Assembly: GCA_016987375.1 (NCBI GenBank)
Contig: PJRA01000444.1
Coordinates: forward strand, 1,122,104 to 1,186,103
Source of the DNA: Brachionus koreanus
Taxonomy: Eukaryota > Rotifera > Eurotatoria > Ploima > Brachionidae
Length of the DNA stretch: 64,000 nucleotides
Direction: 5' to 3'
The translations under genes and the position numbers were made by a program. The notes under the pieces are model-generated. The model was not told the DNA's origin, did no database searches, and was given only the letters and a program-made list of their open reading frames with translations. This document shows positions 38,288-51,796 of the stretch, in pieces. Every line of letters begins with the position of its first letter. The stretch's first letter is position 1.

Positions 38288-38515
38288 TTAACACTAGAAG
38301 CACCAAGCATTTTTTCATGTTTTTTTAATTCAAAAATATTTTATAGAAAAACTATAATAACTCTATAAATTTTATAATATCATTTTTTAAAGAAAATTTT
38401 GAAATCTACATCATTCAAAAAACATATATTTATTTGAAAAATCTATTCAAAAGATACGAGGATTTAAAAATTTTTTAAACGAGTCAAATGACTCGTTTGC
38501 TGCTTCTAGTGTTAA
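38288..38515. mobile_element. piggyBac-like MITE, copy 1
   Basis: A 220-nt non-coding element at 38292-38511 flanked on both sides by TTAA (38288-38291 and 38512-38515), the piggyBac target site. Its ends are inverted repeats, CACTAGAAGCA at the left and TGCTTCTAGTG at the right, matching over at least 11 nt without mismatch. A subterminal palindrome, ACGAGTCAAATGACTCGT, lies near the right end. Too short to encode a transposase. Confidence 0.8.
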
Positions 38516-38955
38516 ACATAATTTTTAAATTTAAATAAAGTTCGCACAATGCAAAACTTCCACACTATCTTCAGATTTGGATTTCGACCTCATTTTTAGA
38601 TTCAACGTATATGAAAACCTAGGGTTAGCCAAAATTTTAGGGGGGGTCAAAAATTTATTTTTTTGGATAGGGGGGTCTGAAACTCTACAGCCTTATATTG
38701 AGTGTATCTTATTTAAGAGATTTTATATCAGAATTTTATCAAACGAATCTACCCGATCGACACATTTTCTGATAGAGAATTAAATGTTCTATATTCTGAG
38801 ATGGTTATCTTTAAAAAAAAAAAAATTGAGAATTTTTTCGGAAAAAAATCGGAAAAATTTTGACATTTTTAACTTTTTTGGGATCTACTTTTTTCCAAAC
38901 CCCTTTACCTATATATTATTATATAGTATTAGTCTTGGTATAGAAAAAAGTTTAT

Positions 38956-39178
38956 TTAACACTAGAACGCCCGAGGGGTTTTTTAGATCATTTTTTGAAT
39001 AATTAAAACTTTGATTTTATCAAATATAAATAAAATTTTAAAAAGTGATCTTTATAAGCTAAAAATCTTGATTGTAATTTTTTAGAAAATTAATAAATTT
39101 TCAAAGAAAATGTTTAATTTATCTTTATAACTTTATTTGAAATTTTTATGAGAAATCAGCCGGGCTTTCTAGCGTTAA
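38956..39178. mobile_element. piggyBac-like MITE, copy 2
   Basis: A 215-nt element at 38960-39174 flanked by TTAA (38956-38959 and 39175-39178). The left end CACTAGAACGCCCGAGG and the right end, read in reverse, CGCTAGAAAGCCCGGCT form an imperfect terminal inverted repeat. The first nine bases, CACTAGAA, are shared with copy 1, and the sizes are nearly equal, so the two belong to one superfamily. It has no coding capacity. Confidence 0.78.
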
Positions 39179-39758
39179 ATTAACTATTAATGAAATAAAA
39201 TTCAATAATTCGCCAAATTTTACATTATGGTATTTCAATAAAAAAGGGATAGGTTAAGTATAAAGTATAAATTATATTCGCCAATATTTTAAATATATTA
39301 TAAAAAAAATCAAATCATCCTTTTAATTTTTGTCATTACTTAATATTTACTAACTTCATTGGTAATAGGTCATACATTTCATTTTTTTCTCAAACCAATC
39401 CTAAATAAAATAAATATTATTGTTCAAGTTTTTTTTTCTAAAGAAAAATAAGGTCTTCATTAAAGATTAAAAGTAAATCCGAAGCCCTAAATTTAATTTT
39501 TAAGCCTTTTTTAAGCTAAAAAAGTGGATATTTTATATTTTTTAAGGCTTTATTAAAGTAAATAAATATTTGAACAAACCCTATTGAGTTACTGAATAAA
39601 ATTTTCGATTTTTTTTGCAAATAATTAGACTCATCAAAGCAATGCTTAAAGCTAATAAAAAAAATAGGTTGTTCTTTACTTTAAATTTATAGACTCAAAT
39701 TAACAGAGTAACTTTTGCTAAACTTGTATATTAAGCTTAATTGTCTTTTTTTTTCAAA

Positions 39759-40349
39759 ATGAAGTCACAAATTTTAAAATTTAATACTTGCCTCTTGATA
39801 AGTAAAAATTAATTTTGATAAACAATTGATTTATTTTAATCACTTAATTTAAAGTTTGTTTAAAACCAATTTATTGCCAATATTATAAGGACTTTACCAC
39901 TAATGTTTACGGAAGGCAACCATTTGAATGTTATAGATGCACTAACAACCAAAATTTAAATCACATAACAAATACTGGAGAAAAATATATTCAAGCTAAT
40001 AATGACTGTGGATTCGGTAATCAATTCAATCCTAGAAGTTCTTTTGTTAAGAGAGAATTATGTTATACTTACTGCATGGTAATTTTTTAGACCTAATTAT
40101 TATTTTTTTCTAATTACTAAAAAATATAAGAAAAAAGAAGTGGGAATTGTAGGAGGAAGAATAGATGTTGAGCGAAGATGTGAACCTACATGCCAAGAAT
40201 ATAATGGGAATACTAAATTTAACTATTTAGTTGATAGAGTATCGTGCTGTGTCGGAAACGCTTGTAATCCAGCAAATAAGCTGAACAAATTATTTCATGA
40301 AATATCTCTACCAATTATTTTTTTAACTAAATTTGTTATTAAATTGTAA
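39759..40349 (+). CDS. Ly6-like three-finger protein, GPI-type (3 exons)
   Basis: Exons 39759-39801, 39855-40078 and 40131-40349 join in phase with introns of about 52-53 nt to give 161 residues. The start MKSQILKFNTCLLIICL is a signal peptide. The mature protein has FECYRCTNN at the start, Cys pairs in LCYTYC and CEPTC, and the three-finger end CCVGNACNP. A hydrophobic C-terminus (ISLPIIFLTKFVIKL) suggests a GPI anchor, although it ends in Lys-Leu. It is not closely similar to the Ly6-like protein at the left end of the window. The first exon is short and was chosen by phase and hydrophobicity, so it is less certain than the rest. Confidence 0.72.
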
Positions 40350-43256
40350 ATTTAATTTTTCTTCAGTTGTTTTATAATAAATTTCATTACGATTAAATTA
40401 AAAACGCTTTTTAATTAAAAAAAAAACACTTATATAAAAAGGATAATCAATATGTTTTTCTAAATATTTAGCTTTAACTATTTTCATATCTTGTTTAAAA
40501 ATTATATCAAATTTGATTTGTTTATATTTTAAAAAAAATGCTATTTTATAACAATAGATAATCAAATTTTTATAAAAGATAAATTAACTTTTTAACTAAT
40601 TATATTATTAAACGTGTTGTTTTTTTTCTTATATGTTATTGTAAATTTTTGATTTATTTAATGTAGAGATTTGATTTAACAGATCATTTTCTAATCCTTA
40701 ATAAAAAACTTCAAAATAGGTTATTTTTATTACTTTTATAAATATATTAAAACTTTTCAAAAATTTATATTTAACAAAAGCACAAAGGAAAAGTCCCAAT
40801 CAATATATATTTTAATTAACAATTGACAGCTGGGATTGAATGTTTTTAAAACATATCATTTTTGATAAATCTTAACATTTTTCAGATCACTTTAAATTTT
40901 TTTTTTTAAAACAATTTGACTTCTTGGTTTTTTAACAATAATCTTTATCTTATAAACAATATTTAAGAAATGCTCGATTTTTATAAAATTTTGATTTAAA
41001 AATTTAAAAATGTCTATTGTTCATTATTTTTTACTCCAAATTAATGGGTTTTATCTAAGGATTATATCAATAAGGAAACCATCATTGCTATAAAGTTATT
41101 AATTCGATTCCAAAACATATTAAAAGATTTTTCGATAATTAAAAACAAGTATTTGTACTTTTTAGAGATCAATAGACATTATTAAAATATTTTTTCTTTA
41201 AATTGGTTTAGTTCCAGGAAATCATCTTTAATAAGATTTGTATTCTGAATGATAAAATATTTATTGTTTTCTCATTATTTTTTATTCTCTAGTGAATTAT
41301 ATATAAATTAATCGATCAATTGTGGGTATATTATTCATTTTTTTAATGTGATGAAATGATGAAATTTTTTCTCCTTCTGAGATAACAATAATTTTTTTTA
41401 AGAATGGATATTTTTATCGCACTTTTGATATAAGATAATGAAATTAATTTATAGATATCGATTTCAGAGGAATCTACTCCCAATTGAAATATAATATCGA
41501 TAGATTAATATAATTTATTTCAAAGAAAAATAAACTATGTTTAAAATTTTGTGCTAAAATGGATCTAAAATTTTCAGCATTTTTGAATTAAGAAGTAAAT
41601 TGATTTTTCAAGATTTGATAACAAAGATAGCGATTAGTATAGAATTCAATTATTCAAGTAGCTTCTGATATCATTTTAATTTCAAACATGTACAACTTTA
41701 TTTTTGTTCAAATTAAGATTTGTTGTTTAAAAGAATTTTGATTCATTATATTTCAGATATTGTGAAAATGTATTTAGGTTAATTAAAAGAAAATATAAAT
41801 TTTAGTTTGAATTAAAGATATTTTAGAACTAAATTATTAGATTTATGATTCTATTTGTATTTCACATTAGTGGTAATTATTTATCTAAACAAATCAATTA
41901 TTTAAAATATTGAAAAAAAAATTAGAAGAAAATGACAAAATCTATTTTTTTTGGATTTTTATTTGTAATATAAGCTTTAAAAATCCAAAATCTCGTTTTA
42001 TTAATTAGCAAAAAAAATTCACGTCCATTATTTTTTATTTGAATTACTGGTATATTAAAACTCGCTTTAGTCTTCTTACTTATAGAATATATCTCAATTT
42101 TTTATCTATAATATTTAATTGAAATAAATAGGCTTTCATTCATCATAATTTTTTTCGAAGAGATTTAATAATCAAAAATGTTTTTCAATAAATTTAGATT
42201 TTTTATAATTTTATATGTTTTAAAGACAAGATGGGTTATGAATTCTTATTTTAAAGCTATTTATGAATTAATATCTCATAAATCTCGATTTTATTTCCGT
42301 GTCAAAATTTTAGATATATATCAAGTTTGATTTGATTTGAAAAAAAAAATTATTAATGGCTAAAAGATCTTTTTTATATGGCTGATTTAGCAATTAATTT
42401 CGATCAATTTTGGATAAACATTAATTTAAAAAATTAAATTGATACCTCTATGAACATATGCTACTTTTATTAAGTATATTTTAAATAAGAAATAACTAAT
42501 TAGAAAAAAAAATTAAGCTTTTGGTATTTCAAAGTTTTAAATAATAAATCAATTTTTAATATGTCTCATCAAAAATCATATCATATCCAAGTTGAATACA
42601 TTAAATCTCATTCCTTTATCTTTTTTTGAAATCTTGTAAGCTAATCAGGAATTTCTGAATAAATTCGAACATGACAGATAAAACTTTCGTGTCTTGAAAT
42701 TATAAGCTTTTATCAGTAATCATCAAAACCGATTGCTTGTATTATTGGCAAAGTAAAGCAAAAGTCAGTTTTGATCAGAGTACTTTAAATAGGAATCTAA
42801 AATGAATAAAGTTTAAAAACCTTAAAAAACTTTGAAATCTGCCATGAAATTATTCTTGAATTTAAAATATCCTAATACGATTAAAATTTAATCAAAAATT
42901 TTACGTTATAAAATTATTTCAAATATTAAATATCGAAAATTATTTAAAATTTTTATTGATTATTTAAAAAGCATATAGGTTTCAGTTGTATAAAATTTTA
43001 TTTTTTAGACAAAATAATCGAAAATTTTTATCAGAAAAATAGTAAAATATATTCATTTTAGTAGACTGACTAAAACTTTTCAAAACGATTCAAAGTACTT
43101 TGTCCAAAATTAATATTAATAATTGGTAATTATTAATTTTAGATTAAAAATATTTTAGAAATATAAGTTTTTAATGAATTAGACAATTTAATTAGCATTC
43201 TCGATAGAAAAAAAAATAAACCAATTTAGAATAGTTTCTGAAAATTTTAATCACTT

Positions 43257-43317
<61 letters not shown>

Positions 43318-46300
43318 GTGTCTGATGTGTCTAAAATAGGTATTTTATTTAAATAATATTTTTTATTCAAAGAAATTTTTAGTTTTCATTTCTAATTAAA
43401 ATGTAAATTTAAATAAATTTAGATTTTATATTAATGATTTCAACAATTATCAGTTGTCAATCTATAAGATGATTTTATTGTTTTAATTTTAAATTTTTTC
43501 ATATGATTTCAATTAAAATCATTTGATTAGAGTTTATTTTTATATCTGTTACCAAAGATGAGTTTCAAAATATTTATTTAGTTGAATAATAAATATATTA
43601 ATTTACTATAAACCTGGACAATATGTTGTGGTCAAAATTGCGTGTCATTATTTATAATAGAAGTCTGCCGAGAATATTAATACTCAACTGCTCTCTCAAA
43701 TTTATTAGTTTATTGCATGATTAGATTTAGCAATGTTAAATTTTTACTGTTCACGTTGTATTGTAATCAAATAAATGGACAAAAAGCATATGAAAAACGT
43801 AATTTAATTAAAAATAATGGTTCTGCTTTATCGATATAAGTTCTCTTTATAAGAAGCATTCTTTTGTGATAATCACATACTTATTTTTCTCATTATAAGT
43901 CGGAAAGGCCACTTATAATCAATTTTCTTGGTTTAGGCTTTTCGAAAGATCTACTAAATGGAATAAACACCTTTTAGGATTAAAATTCATAAACAGGGGT
44001 AGTCATGCAGTCATGCATGAAAAAATAGATCTAATTAACGAATTTTACTCGTTCTCATTCTTAATATCTGAAAAATAAATTATTTCTAATAATTCGGTTT
44101 TCTGAATAGTAATTTTTATTAAACAAACATTATAAACATGTAAAAATAACTTTAATAAGTGAAATTAAAAGCAAATATCAAAAAATCTTAAATATTAATG
44201 AATTTGAATCAACTTTATGTTTCGGTGTCGGGCAGATATGTCAAATAGACTTATACGAATTATGTTAAGATATTTACGATTTTGCGCTTTTTCATGCTAA
44301 ATCTTTGAATTAAATAAAATTTAAAAACTTAAATGATCAATAACCAAATTTGTCCAAATGATCCTGAAAAAGAGTTAGGAATTATTCTTACAACATTTTT
44401 TTTAAACAAAAATTTAAAAATCAATAAAATAAATACCACTATTTTGGTAAACACTTAAAAGTAAGATAACTAAAGTAAAATTACTTGTAGGGAAAAATAA
44501 CCAAGTCAAAAAAAGATAAGGAATTTTTAAAAATTTTGAGCAAATATTTAGATACAATCTTGTCCGAAATATTCTTATATATGCCATAGGAAGTTTATAT
44601 TGCTTAAAGTGTTATTATTTATCGTTAATTTATTTAAATTAGATTCAAAAGAGCTTTGAATAAAAGTAATTTCGATTAAAAAAGAAAAAATTCACAGCAT
44701 TTTAATTTTCTTACTTGTATTTTATCGATTTTCTTTAATTCAAGACTTTATCTTATTTCTATTCTATTTTGTTTCAATTCTAATGCAAATTCGAATAAAA
44801 TAATTGCTAGAAATCGATTGAAACTAAAGAATTATCAACTTTATTTAAAAAATATTCAAAATTTTATCATTTATTTAACTGGTATTAAAATTTAACATTT
44901 CTTTTTCTAAGAAAATTCATAGATCTACATGCTAAGATTGTTATTAATTCAATAATCAATGTAATCAGAAGTGTTTCATAAGCTGTTAAATAAACTATTC
45001 TAAGAAAAATTAAGTTTAATTTTCTCTTAAGGAATCATTAAATATTGAGTAATTTTCTATAAGAATTTTAGATATGAAGTAGTTTTTAAAGAAGCTTTGA
45101 AAATACTAATTTATTTTATTTGCAAAATCAAGCATTTAATTTATAATTTATCGAAATTTGCAAAAATGACGTTCATAGATTTGTAATGTTTTTCGAGATT
45201 GGTTTGTTCAAAGATTTATATTTTTTTTATTCTAAGCCAAAATAATAATTTTGTTGTCTTTGTCAGTATTTATTCTAATTCATAAGTCTTTTTTTAAATC
45301 AGTTTTCTAGACAGAATCTCAATTTAATTTAATTTAATTATAAAAAAGAAAGATTTTTAAGTAAATATTAAAATTAATCATCAAATAAATTGTAGCCAAA
45401 CTTTTCATCAAATATTCAAAAAATAATTGATTGGAAATGAAAAAATGCGTCCGTTTAGTTTAAGTTTAGCTTATTTTTGTCTAATTGTATTTAGTAAATG
45501 AAATAAAAAAATATTATGACCAAATATTAGGAAAAATTTTAGAAAGATATATTTTTGTATTCGATAGATTTTATTTCTATTAAGCTTTGTTGTCTAAATC
45601 AGTTTTGTGCTTTTGAACGAATTCAAAATTAAATAGCAAATCTGTCAAATTCAGCAGATAAATAACACCTAAATTTTCTGACCAAGCCATATTAAATTGC
45701 TGTTTAATTAATCAGAATATTGATTTCTTGATAATTAGTATTCATACTGAGCAATTATTAAAATAGTAAATTGATACGAAGCTTTCAATAAAAAATAGTT
45801 ACAAGGTAGTTCCTCTAAACTTATTAATTGATTGATATCAGATTTTTCAAAATGCTAAAAGTGTTTTGAATTGGCATTTTATGTTGAAATAAAAATAATA
45901 AAAGCTTAGACTTTTCGTTGGATGAAATGAAATCATTAATTAATAAAAAAGATTGTTGTAAATGATATCAGTTATGAGTTATTAGGCTAAATTAATTTTT
46001 AGGAAAAAACAAAAAATTAACTTTCTGATTTTATGTATAAGTAAATTTTTTTTAAATAAAAAAAAGAATAGGAAAAAATTTCAGATGATATATCTGTTTT
46101 TTTAACTGACAAGACTTAATGTACATCATCAAGAAAAGTCAAGATCAGTCAATCAATCAAGAAAAGTATTCAATGTAACAATAAACAATTAATCATCTGT
46201 AGCTTGTGGAAGATGATTTATAAGTGAAATTACAAATGACTATAATTTCTAACCTGATAAGTTATTTTATGAAAAGCAAGAAGGACAAGCGTGTCTAATA

Positions 46301-48302
46301 TGAAATACAAATCGATATTATTCATTTTCTAATTTTAACTGAAATTCAAAAAATGAAAATTCAAAATACTAAAAATTTGGATTCTATCTTATTTTTTTCT
46401 TATAAAACATGAAGTAAAATCAGAGGGGAATCGTAGAAAATTTGCATTCAGGAAATTTTTCCATTCTATTTTGCAAATACGGGAAACGGAAGTCGTAAAA
46501 GCAAATAATAAGTTATTTTTTTCTTATAAAAATAACCATTTAGCCGCTTAACGAAGCGTTTTCAAACAGAGAATTGTACATAAATAATTAAATCAACCTA
46601 AATACATTCGTGAATTTTAATTTATTGATAAATGTGTGAGCTTTTTTTATTTAAAATGTAAGCTTTTCAATTTCAATCTTTAATTTTTTTAGAATAAATA
46701 AATTTAAGTAATGAACTTTAATTTAAATAAAGTATTAAGCAAAGTATTTGAGACATGAAAACCCAGGAAACAATTTTTCGGAATTTAATAGTAAAATTTT
46801 GCTTGAAAATCGATAATCTTTTAATTAGGATGCTTTCAAATTCTTGTTTATAAAAAATTTGGATTAAAATCATCTCAGTTTATTAAATGATTATGTGAAC
46901 CTTTTTTGCTGTCGGTGCGTCTTTAACTAGGGTATTCTAAAATATGCTTTTTAATTATAATTTCTTTTTAAACTGCATGCTATTTCAATTAATTTGTTCT
47001 GCAATCATAAATTTGTAATTTAAGTATTAAATTGAACGACTAAAAAATTTACTATTAATTTTTAGTTTTAAATCCAATAATTTAAAAATTATTGACTGAC
47101 TCCCTTTTTTTTTGGTTAAATATTTATTTGTTTAACAACCATTTTCTAATTATTCCACATCATTCAAAAAAGAAAAAAGATTATCAGACAATTATTTTCA
47201 ATCTTTATACAATAATTATTGAAAAAAAAAATAAAAAGCATAAGCAAAATTAATTAAGTTCACAAGTAAAAATGCTCTTTTCTTTTATTTTCAAGCTCTA
47301 TAAAATAAAAGATGCTTGAAAAATTTTGGTCTCTATATTTAGTTACTTTTTTGTCTTTATGAAAATTTAGGATATAGAAAAAATTTCGTATAAATGTTTT
47401 TTATTTGAAAATTTATTTTTATTAGTAAATTTTTTTAGCTCTTAATGTAAAAACAAAATTTATTGAATTGGAAAGATAATTTCAAAATTAATCGAAGTTG
47501 ATTAGAAATATTTATATGGTTTTTTGAAAAATAAAGAAAATTTTATCACAAAATACACCGCCATTGCGTTTGACAACAATCTTCTTTTACTAAAAAAGAA
47601 TTTATTCAGGAAAAAGTTTTTTTTTCTGAAGTGTTTTAATTTTAAACATTAAAATTTTTGGACTAATGGATTATTTTTTTTTGTTTAAATACTCCTCTAA
47701 TCGAGACTTTGTAGGGCTTTAATGTTTTCTTGATAATCGATAGCTGTAAACTAGTAAAGAAACCAAGCTAAAGAATCTATTTTTTTACTCTAAAATAATA
47801 TAATCTATTAGTTTAATTAATTTTGATATTAGATTTTAGGTCGTGTATTCATGATTTTTTTACTTTGTAATATAATGCTTTTTTTCAATAAGTTCAAAAT
47901 AAACAAATATTTTATTTGAAAGTCTTTAGATTATTGTTCTTAGTTTCAGATTTTAGAAATAAGTTAATGTTGTTCAAATATTGTCAAAAGAAGTCCTAGA
48001 ACATGAATTATAACCTTAATTTATGAATGAAAATTGATTTAATAAAAGAGCTCTTATTATTAGGAGAAATTTAAAAATATTAAATTTATCCGCTTGATAG
48101 AGTTTTAGTTAGTAGCTATTATATAATCGATTGAATGTTTTAAAATTAAAATTCAAAATTAATTTTTTTGTTTCCTAATTCTATATAAAAATTAATTTTC
48201 CAAATGAACAATTTTTTTTTAAATAAGATATTTATTTTATTTTAGGCAGAAATATTAAAAATAATAAAAAATGTCTTTGTTAAATACAAGTTTTTTGTTA
48301 AA
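40350..48302. other. Gene-poor AT-rich 8-kb stretch
   Basis: About 8 kb in which I see no exon with recognisable protein similarity, no open frame worth reporting on either strand, and no transposon protein. The only structured item is the (ACT)20 microsatellite. It may hold long introns or 5' UTR exons of the Ig-family gene at 48303, distal regulatory DNA or non-coding transcripts; none can be shown from the sequence. Confidence 0.5.
43258..43317. repeat. (ACT)20 microsatellite
   Basis: Sixty nucleotides of uninterrupted ACT repeated 20 times, in a non-coding region. Perfect arrays of this length are usually polymorphic. Confidence 0.95.
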
Positions 48303-51300
48303 ATGTTAATGAATAAAAATACATTTCTATTGTTCTTTATATTTTCAAATGTCTTTGCTCGTAATAAAAAAAGCATTCAAACTTCATATTCGCAGCCTAA
48401 AATTGAATACGAATTATATAAAGCACTGGTCGGCGAAACTGTTCGACTTGAGTGTCCTCAACCTAATCCAACATGGTTTTTTCGAAAATTATCTGATTCC
48501 ACATCTATTAATAATGTCGAGGATATAATTGTAACTCGTCATGGCATTATCAATAGCGATTATAAATATAAAATAATGTGTCATATGACTCTAAAGCACA
48601 AAGTCATATTGATAAATAATATCGATTTTCAAGAAGAAGGCTTGTATACCTGTCTTTATACTTTGCCATCTGAACCTATTTCAATATCAAAAACCAAATC
48701 GTCAACCAGTCCAGATTATTTCAAAAATCCAATTCAATTTAGATACATCTTTAATGTCACTGTTTATAGTAATATATTTTTTTGCTAATCTAATATTAAA
48801 ATCATAATTTTTATTTATATTTAAGCATTATTAAGTGGCTTGAAGATGAATTTTTTTCTACATTCTAAAGGAGGTATTTTAAGAAATTCGAATCTGCTAA
48901 GTGTAAAAAAAAATGAAAATGAACCCATTGAATTAATGGAAAAATCCATTAATGTAAAAGAAGGTGACGAATTTTCTCTTACATGCATAGTTGACAGTTC
49001 GAAGCCTGCAGCAAATATAAAATTTACAATTAAAGATGAAAGAAATAATGATTACAAAAACGAAATTATGTCCTTAAATAATAATCATCTTTTATCTTAT
49101 TTAACTATATCTCCTTCAACACAACCACCCAAATTGTTTTCATTAGTTTCTGAGAATTCAAATTATTCAAAAAATAATGATTATACTTTCAAAACAACTC
49201 ATCATATTCTAATGAAAGCCAGAAAGGAAGATAACGGAAAGACATTTATGTGTTTAGCAGAAAACGGTTTTTCAAATCAAAAGTGGGAAATTAAAAAAAC
49301 TTTAAATATTTTATGTAAGTATTTTATTTTATCAAACTTTAAACTAAAATATTTGTATTTGCTTCTTTAAATTTCTTCGTTCAAAAGTTTCGAAACTTTT
49401 AAAGTGATAGTTTTTGATATTACCAAATATATTTAGTTTCTTTTTTTTCTGAAATTTTAAAAAATAGAATAAAATTTGATTATTTTATAAAAAAACTAAT
49501 TTTAAAAGATGCACCTGTCTGTAAAGATCCACCAAATTTTGTTTATTTTGTCGGTATAAATCAAACTGTAAATGTTGAATGTAAAATTTCAAGCGCAAAT
49601 CCATCACGATTGTCTTACGAATGGAATCTAGACAATATTAAAAAACCTAATGAATATAAAGAATCAGAACATTTTGATTTTTCAATAAGTAATGAGCTAA
49701 TTTTGAAACGAAGCTTGTTTTCGACGAAATCAGAAGTTGATTCAAAAAGGAAAGCAATTTTGTATGAAAACATTGATTCAAAGAAGAGCTTTAAATGGAA
49801 ACCAAGTGATTCGACTCAATTTGGGAGGATAACTTGCATGGCAACAAATGATATAGGAAGTACGGAATGCAGCTACGAGATTAAATTGGGAGGAATACCA
49901 AATCCACCAACTGATTGCACATTTACTTTAAAAAATACAAGCGCTATAATCTCATGTGCCGTAGGATTTCATCAAGTGAATTTTATAAGAAAGAAAAATA
50001 TTTTAAATTTAAATTACTATAATTAAGGGCGATCCAGACATATACTGCTATCTATTAAAAAAATCTGAAAATGAAGTATATAAAGAGCACACACGCAATA
50101 GAGAATCGTGTTCGTTCATTGTTAATGATGTAAATTTGAATAAATTGAATGAATTTTGGATTTATTCATCAAACAAATATGGTCATAACAAGGATCTTGG
50201 TTTTCATTTAACAATAGGCAAGGAAGATAAAAGTAAAGTTTAAAATATTAAAAAAAATTATTTATTTATTTCAATTTCTTAAAGTTTTAGAACCTGAATC
50301 AAACAAAAATGCGATTGTAACTGGAGTCATAACAATAGTCTTTATTATGTGTATTATCTCATGTTGTTTTTGCTTTAGAGTTAAAAAAGGATTAACCGAA
50401 GGTAAGCTTATATTATAATTAAGCTAATTTATTTGACATTGTGAACTAACTTTTCATGACCGTTGTATATGTTACCATGATGTCGTCATTAGAGATTGAT
50501 TTAAATATAAGCGTTTTTATTTTAACTAGAATAATACTGATATAAAAATACTAAATTAGACTCAAAAATTTATATTTTAAAGATACCGAGAGCATTTCAG
50601 ACCATGAGCCATATCATAAAAATAATCTACCTGGAATAAAAGAAAAGCACTTGAGCTCAACAAAATTTATGAAAGGAACCAAAAGTAAACTCAATATTAA
50701 AAATTAAATTAATTCAATTCTTTTTTTAAAAAAAGCTAAACAAGATTTCCAAAATGAAGCTTCGGATAAATTTTTAAGAACCGATTTTAATTATAATATT
50801 GATGATGGAAAAAAATCTGATTTTAAGCTAAAAAATGAATTTGACTGCGAAAAAAGAAAAAATTCAAATAACAATGAAAAGATAAACGTTTCACAAGAAA
50901 AAAAAAATCTTAAATTGGCTGAAAAAAACTTGATAAAATCAAAATCTTTATCAGATGAATTTGATTATTCAATAAATAAAATCATAAAAAAGAAACTATC
51001 TCGTCCTGGAGAACTTGAAACCCCCATTGATATGGAAAAAAAAGAAACAACTTCTATAAACTCGATTAATGAAACCTATTTTGACAAAAATAAAACGATA
51101 AAAGAGGGAAACCTGCTAAATAAAAGCGAGATTACTTATTCAGAAAATCATACCAACACAACGTTTTCTACATCTGTATCAGGATCTTCAGATTCAAATG
51201 AGTCACCTAATCTTAATTTTGAATCAGACTGTGCTGACACATGCATATTTAGAAATAAACTAACAGTAAGTGACCAAAGTTTTAACCAAGCAACTACACT

Positions 51301-51796
51301 TTTTCAAAATAGTAAATTTAATCGATTGAGTACATTCTCAGATTCGATTAGTAAAAACTATCGTTCTCCTAGGTGCTTTAGAAATTACCAAGATATTTTT
51401 CCCACAACATCATCTTCACCGAATCAAGAAAGTACTGCTTCGAATAGTCAAGATTATTCTGCTAAACTATCTGATTCCTTTGACGGTAAATACTTAAATA
51501 AATTGTGTGAAGATATAGAAGTATCGCTTAACGTAGATTGTGCAGATGATTATTCGATAAATGATTATAGTGGCGATTATAGCTTCGACAATGGGTTGAA
51601 AACTCCAATATATTCTTCTGTTTTAAACAAACAATTTTTTTCAAGATCAAAAATGTCCGAAATAATAAACGACGATAAAAAAATCAATTTAACCCAAAAT
51701 CAATCTTTTAATGTTCAAAACAATTCTGAGTTTTCTTCGTTTAAAAAAAATTTGTTTGAAAAAGAAAAAAAAAATAACATGGGAGTTTTAGTTTAA
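48303..51796 (+). CDS. Immunoglobulin-superfamily type I membrane protein
   Basis: About eight exons join in phase (48303-48768, 48826 onward, to a large last exon ending at 51796). The signal peptide is FLLFFIFSNVFA. At least three Ig-like domains follow, each with the Cys and the D-x-G/E-x-Y/F-x-C pattern: RLECPQP with EEGLYTCLY, FSLTCIV with DNGKTFMCLAENG, and VNVECKI with FGRITCMATNDIGS. A further Cys-containing domain (ISCAVGF with DIYCYLL) comes next. A transmembrane helix (IVTGVITIVFIMCIISCCFC) is encoded near 50320-50380. The cytoplasmic tail is about 400 residues, rich in Ser, Asn and Lys, with no known domain. The layout fits a cell-adhesion or axon-guidance receptor (nephrin/sidestep-like layout), but I cannot assign an orthologue. 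Confidence 0.82.

Larger units (their letters stand above)
37997..39758. other. Non-coding region with two TTAA-flanked elements
   Basis: Between ATG7 and the second Ly6-like gene. Apart from the two miniature elements listed separately, it holds G-rich patches (around 38640 and 38670) unlike the surrounding AT-rich DNA. Two short open frames here (38577-38783 and 38784-39002) look random. Confidence 0.4.

Noticed and set aside
38577..39002. Two short plus-strand frames between ATG7 and the Ly6-like gene
   Set aside because: Composition is low-complexity (Phe, Lys, Ile), there is no similarity to a known family, and the second overlaps the left end of a MITE.
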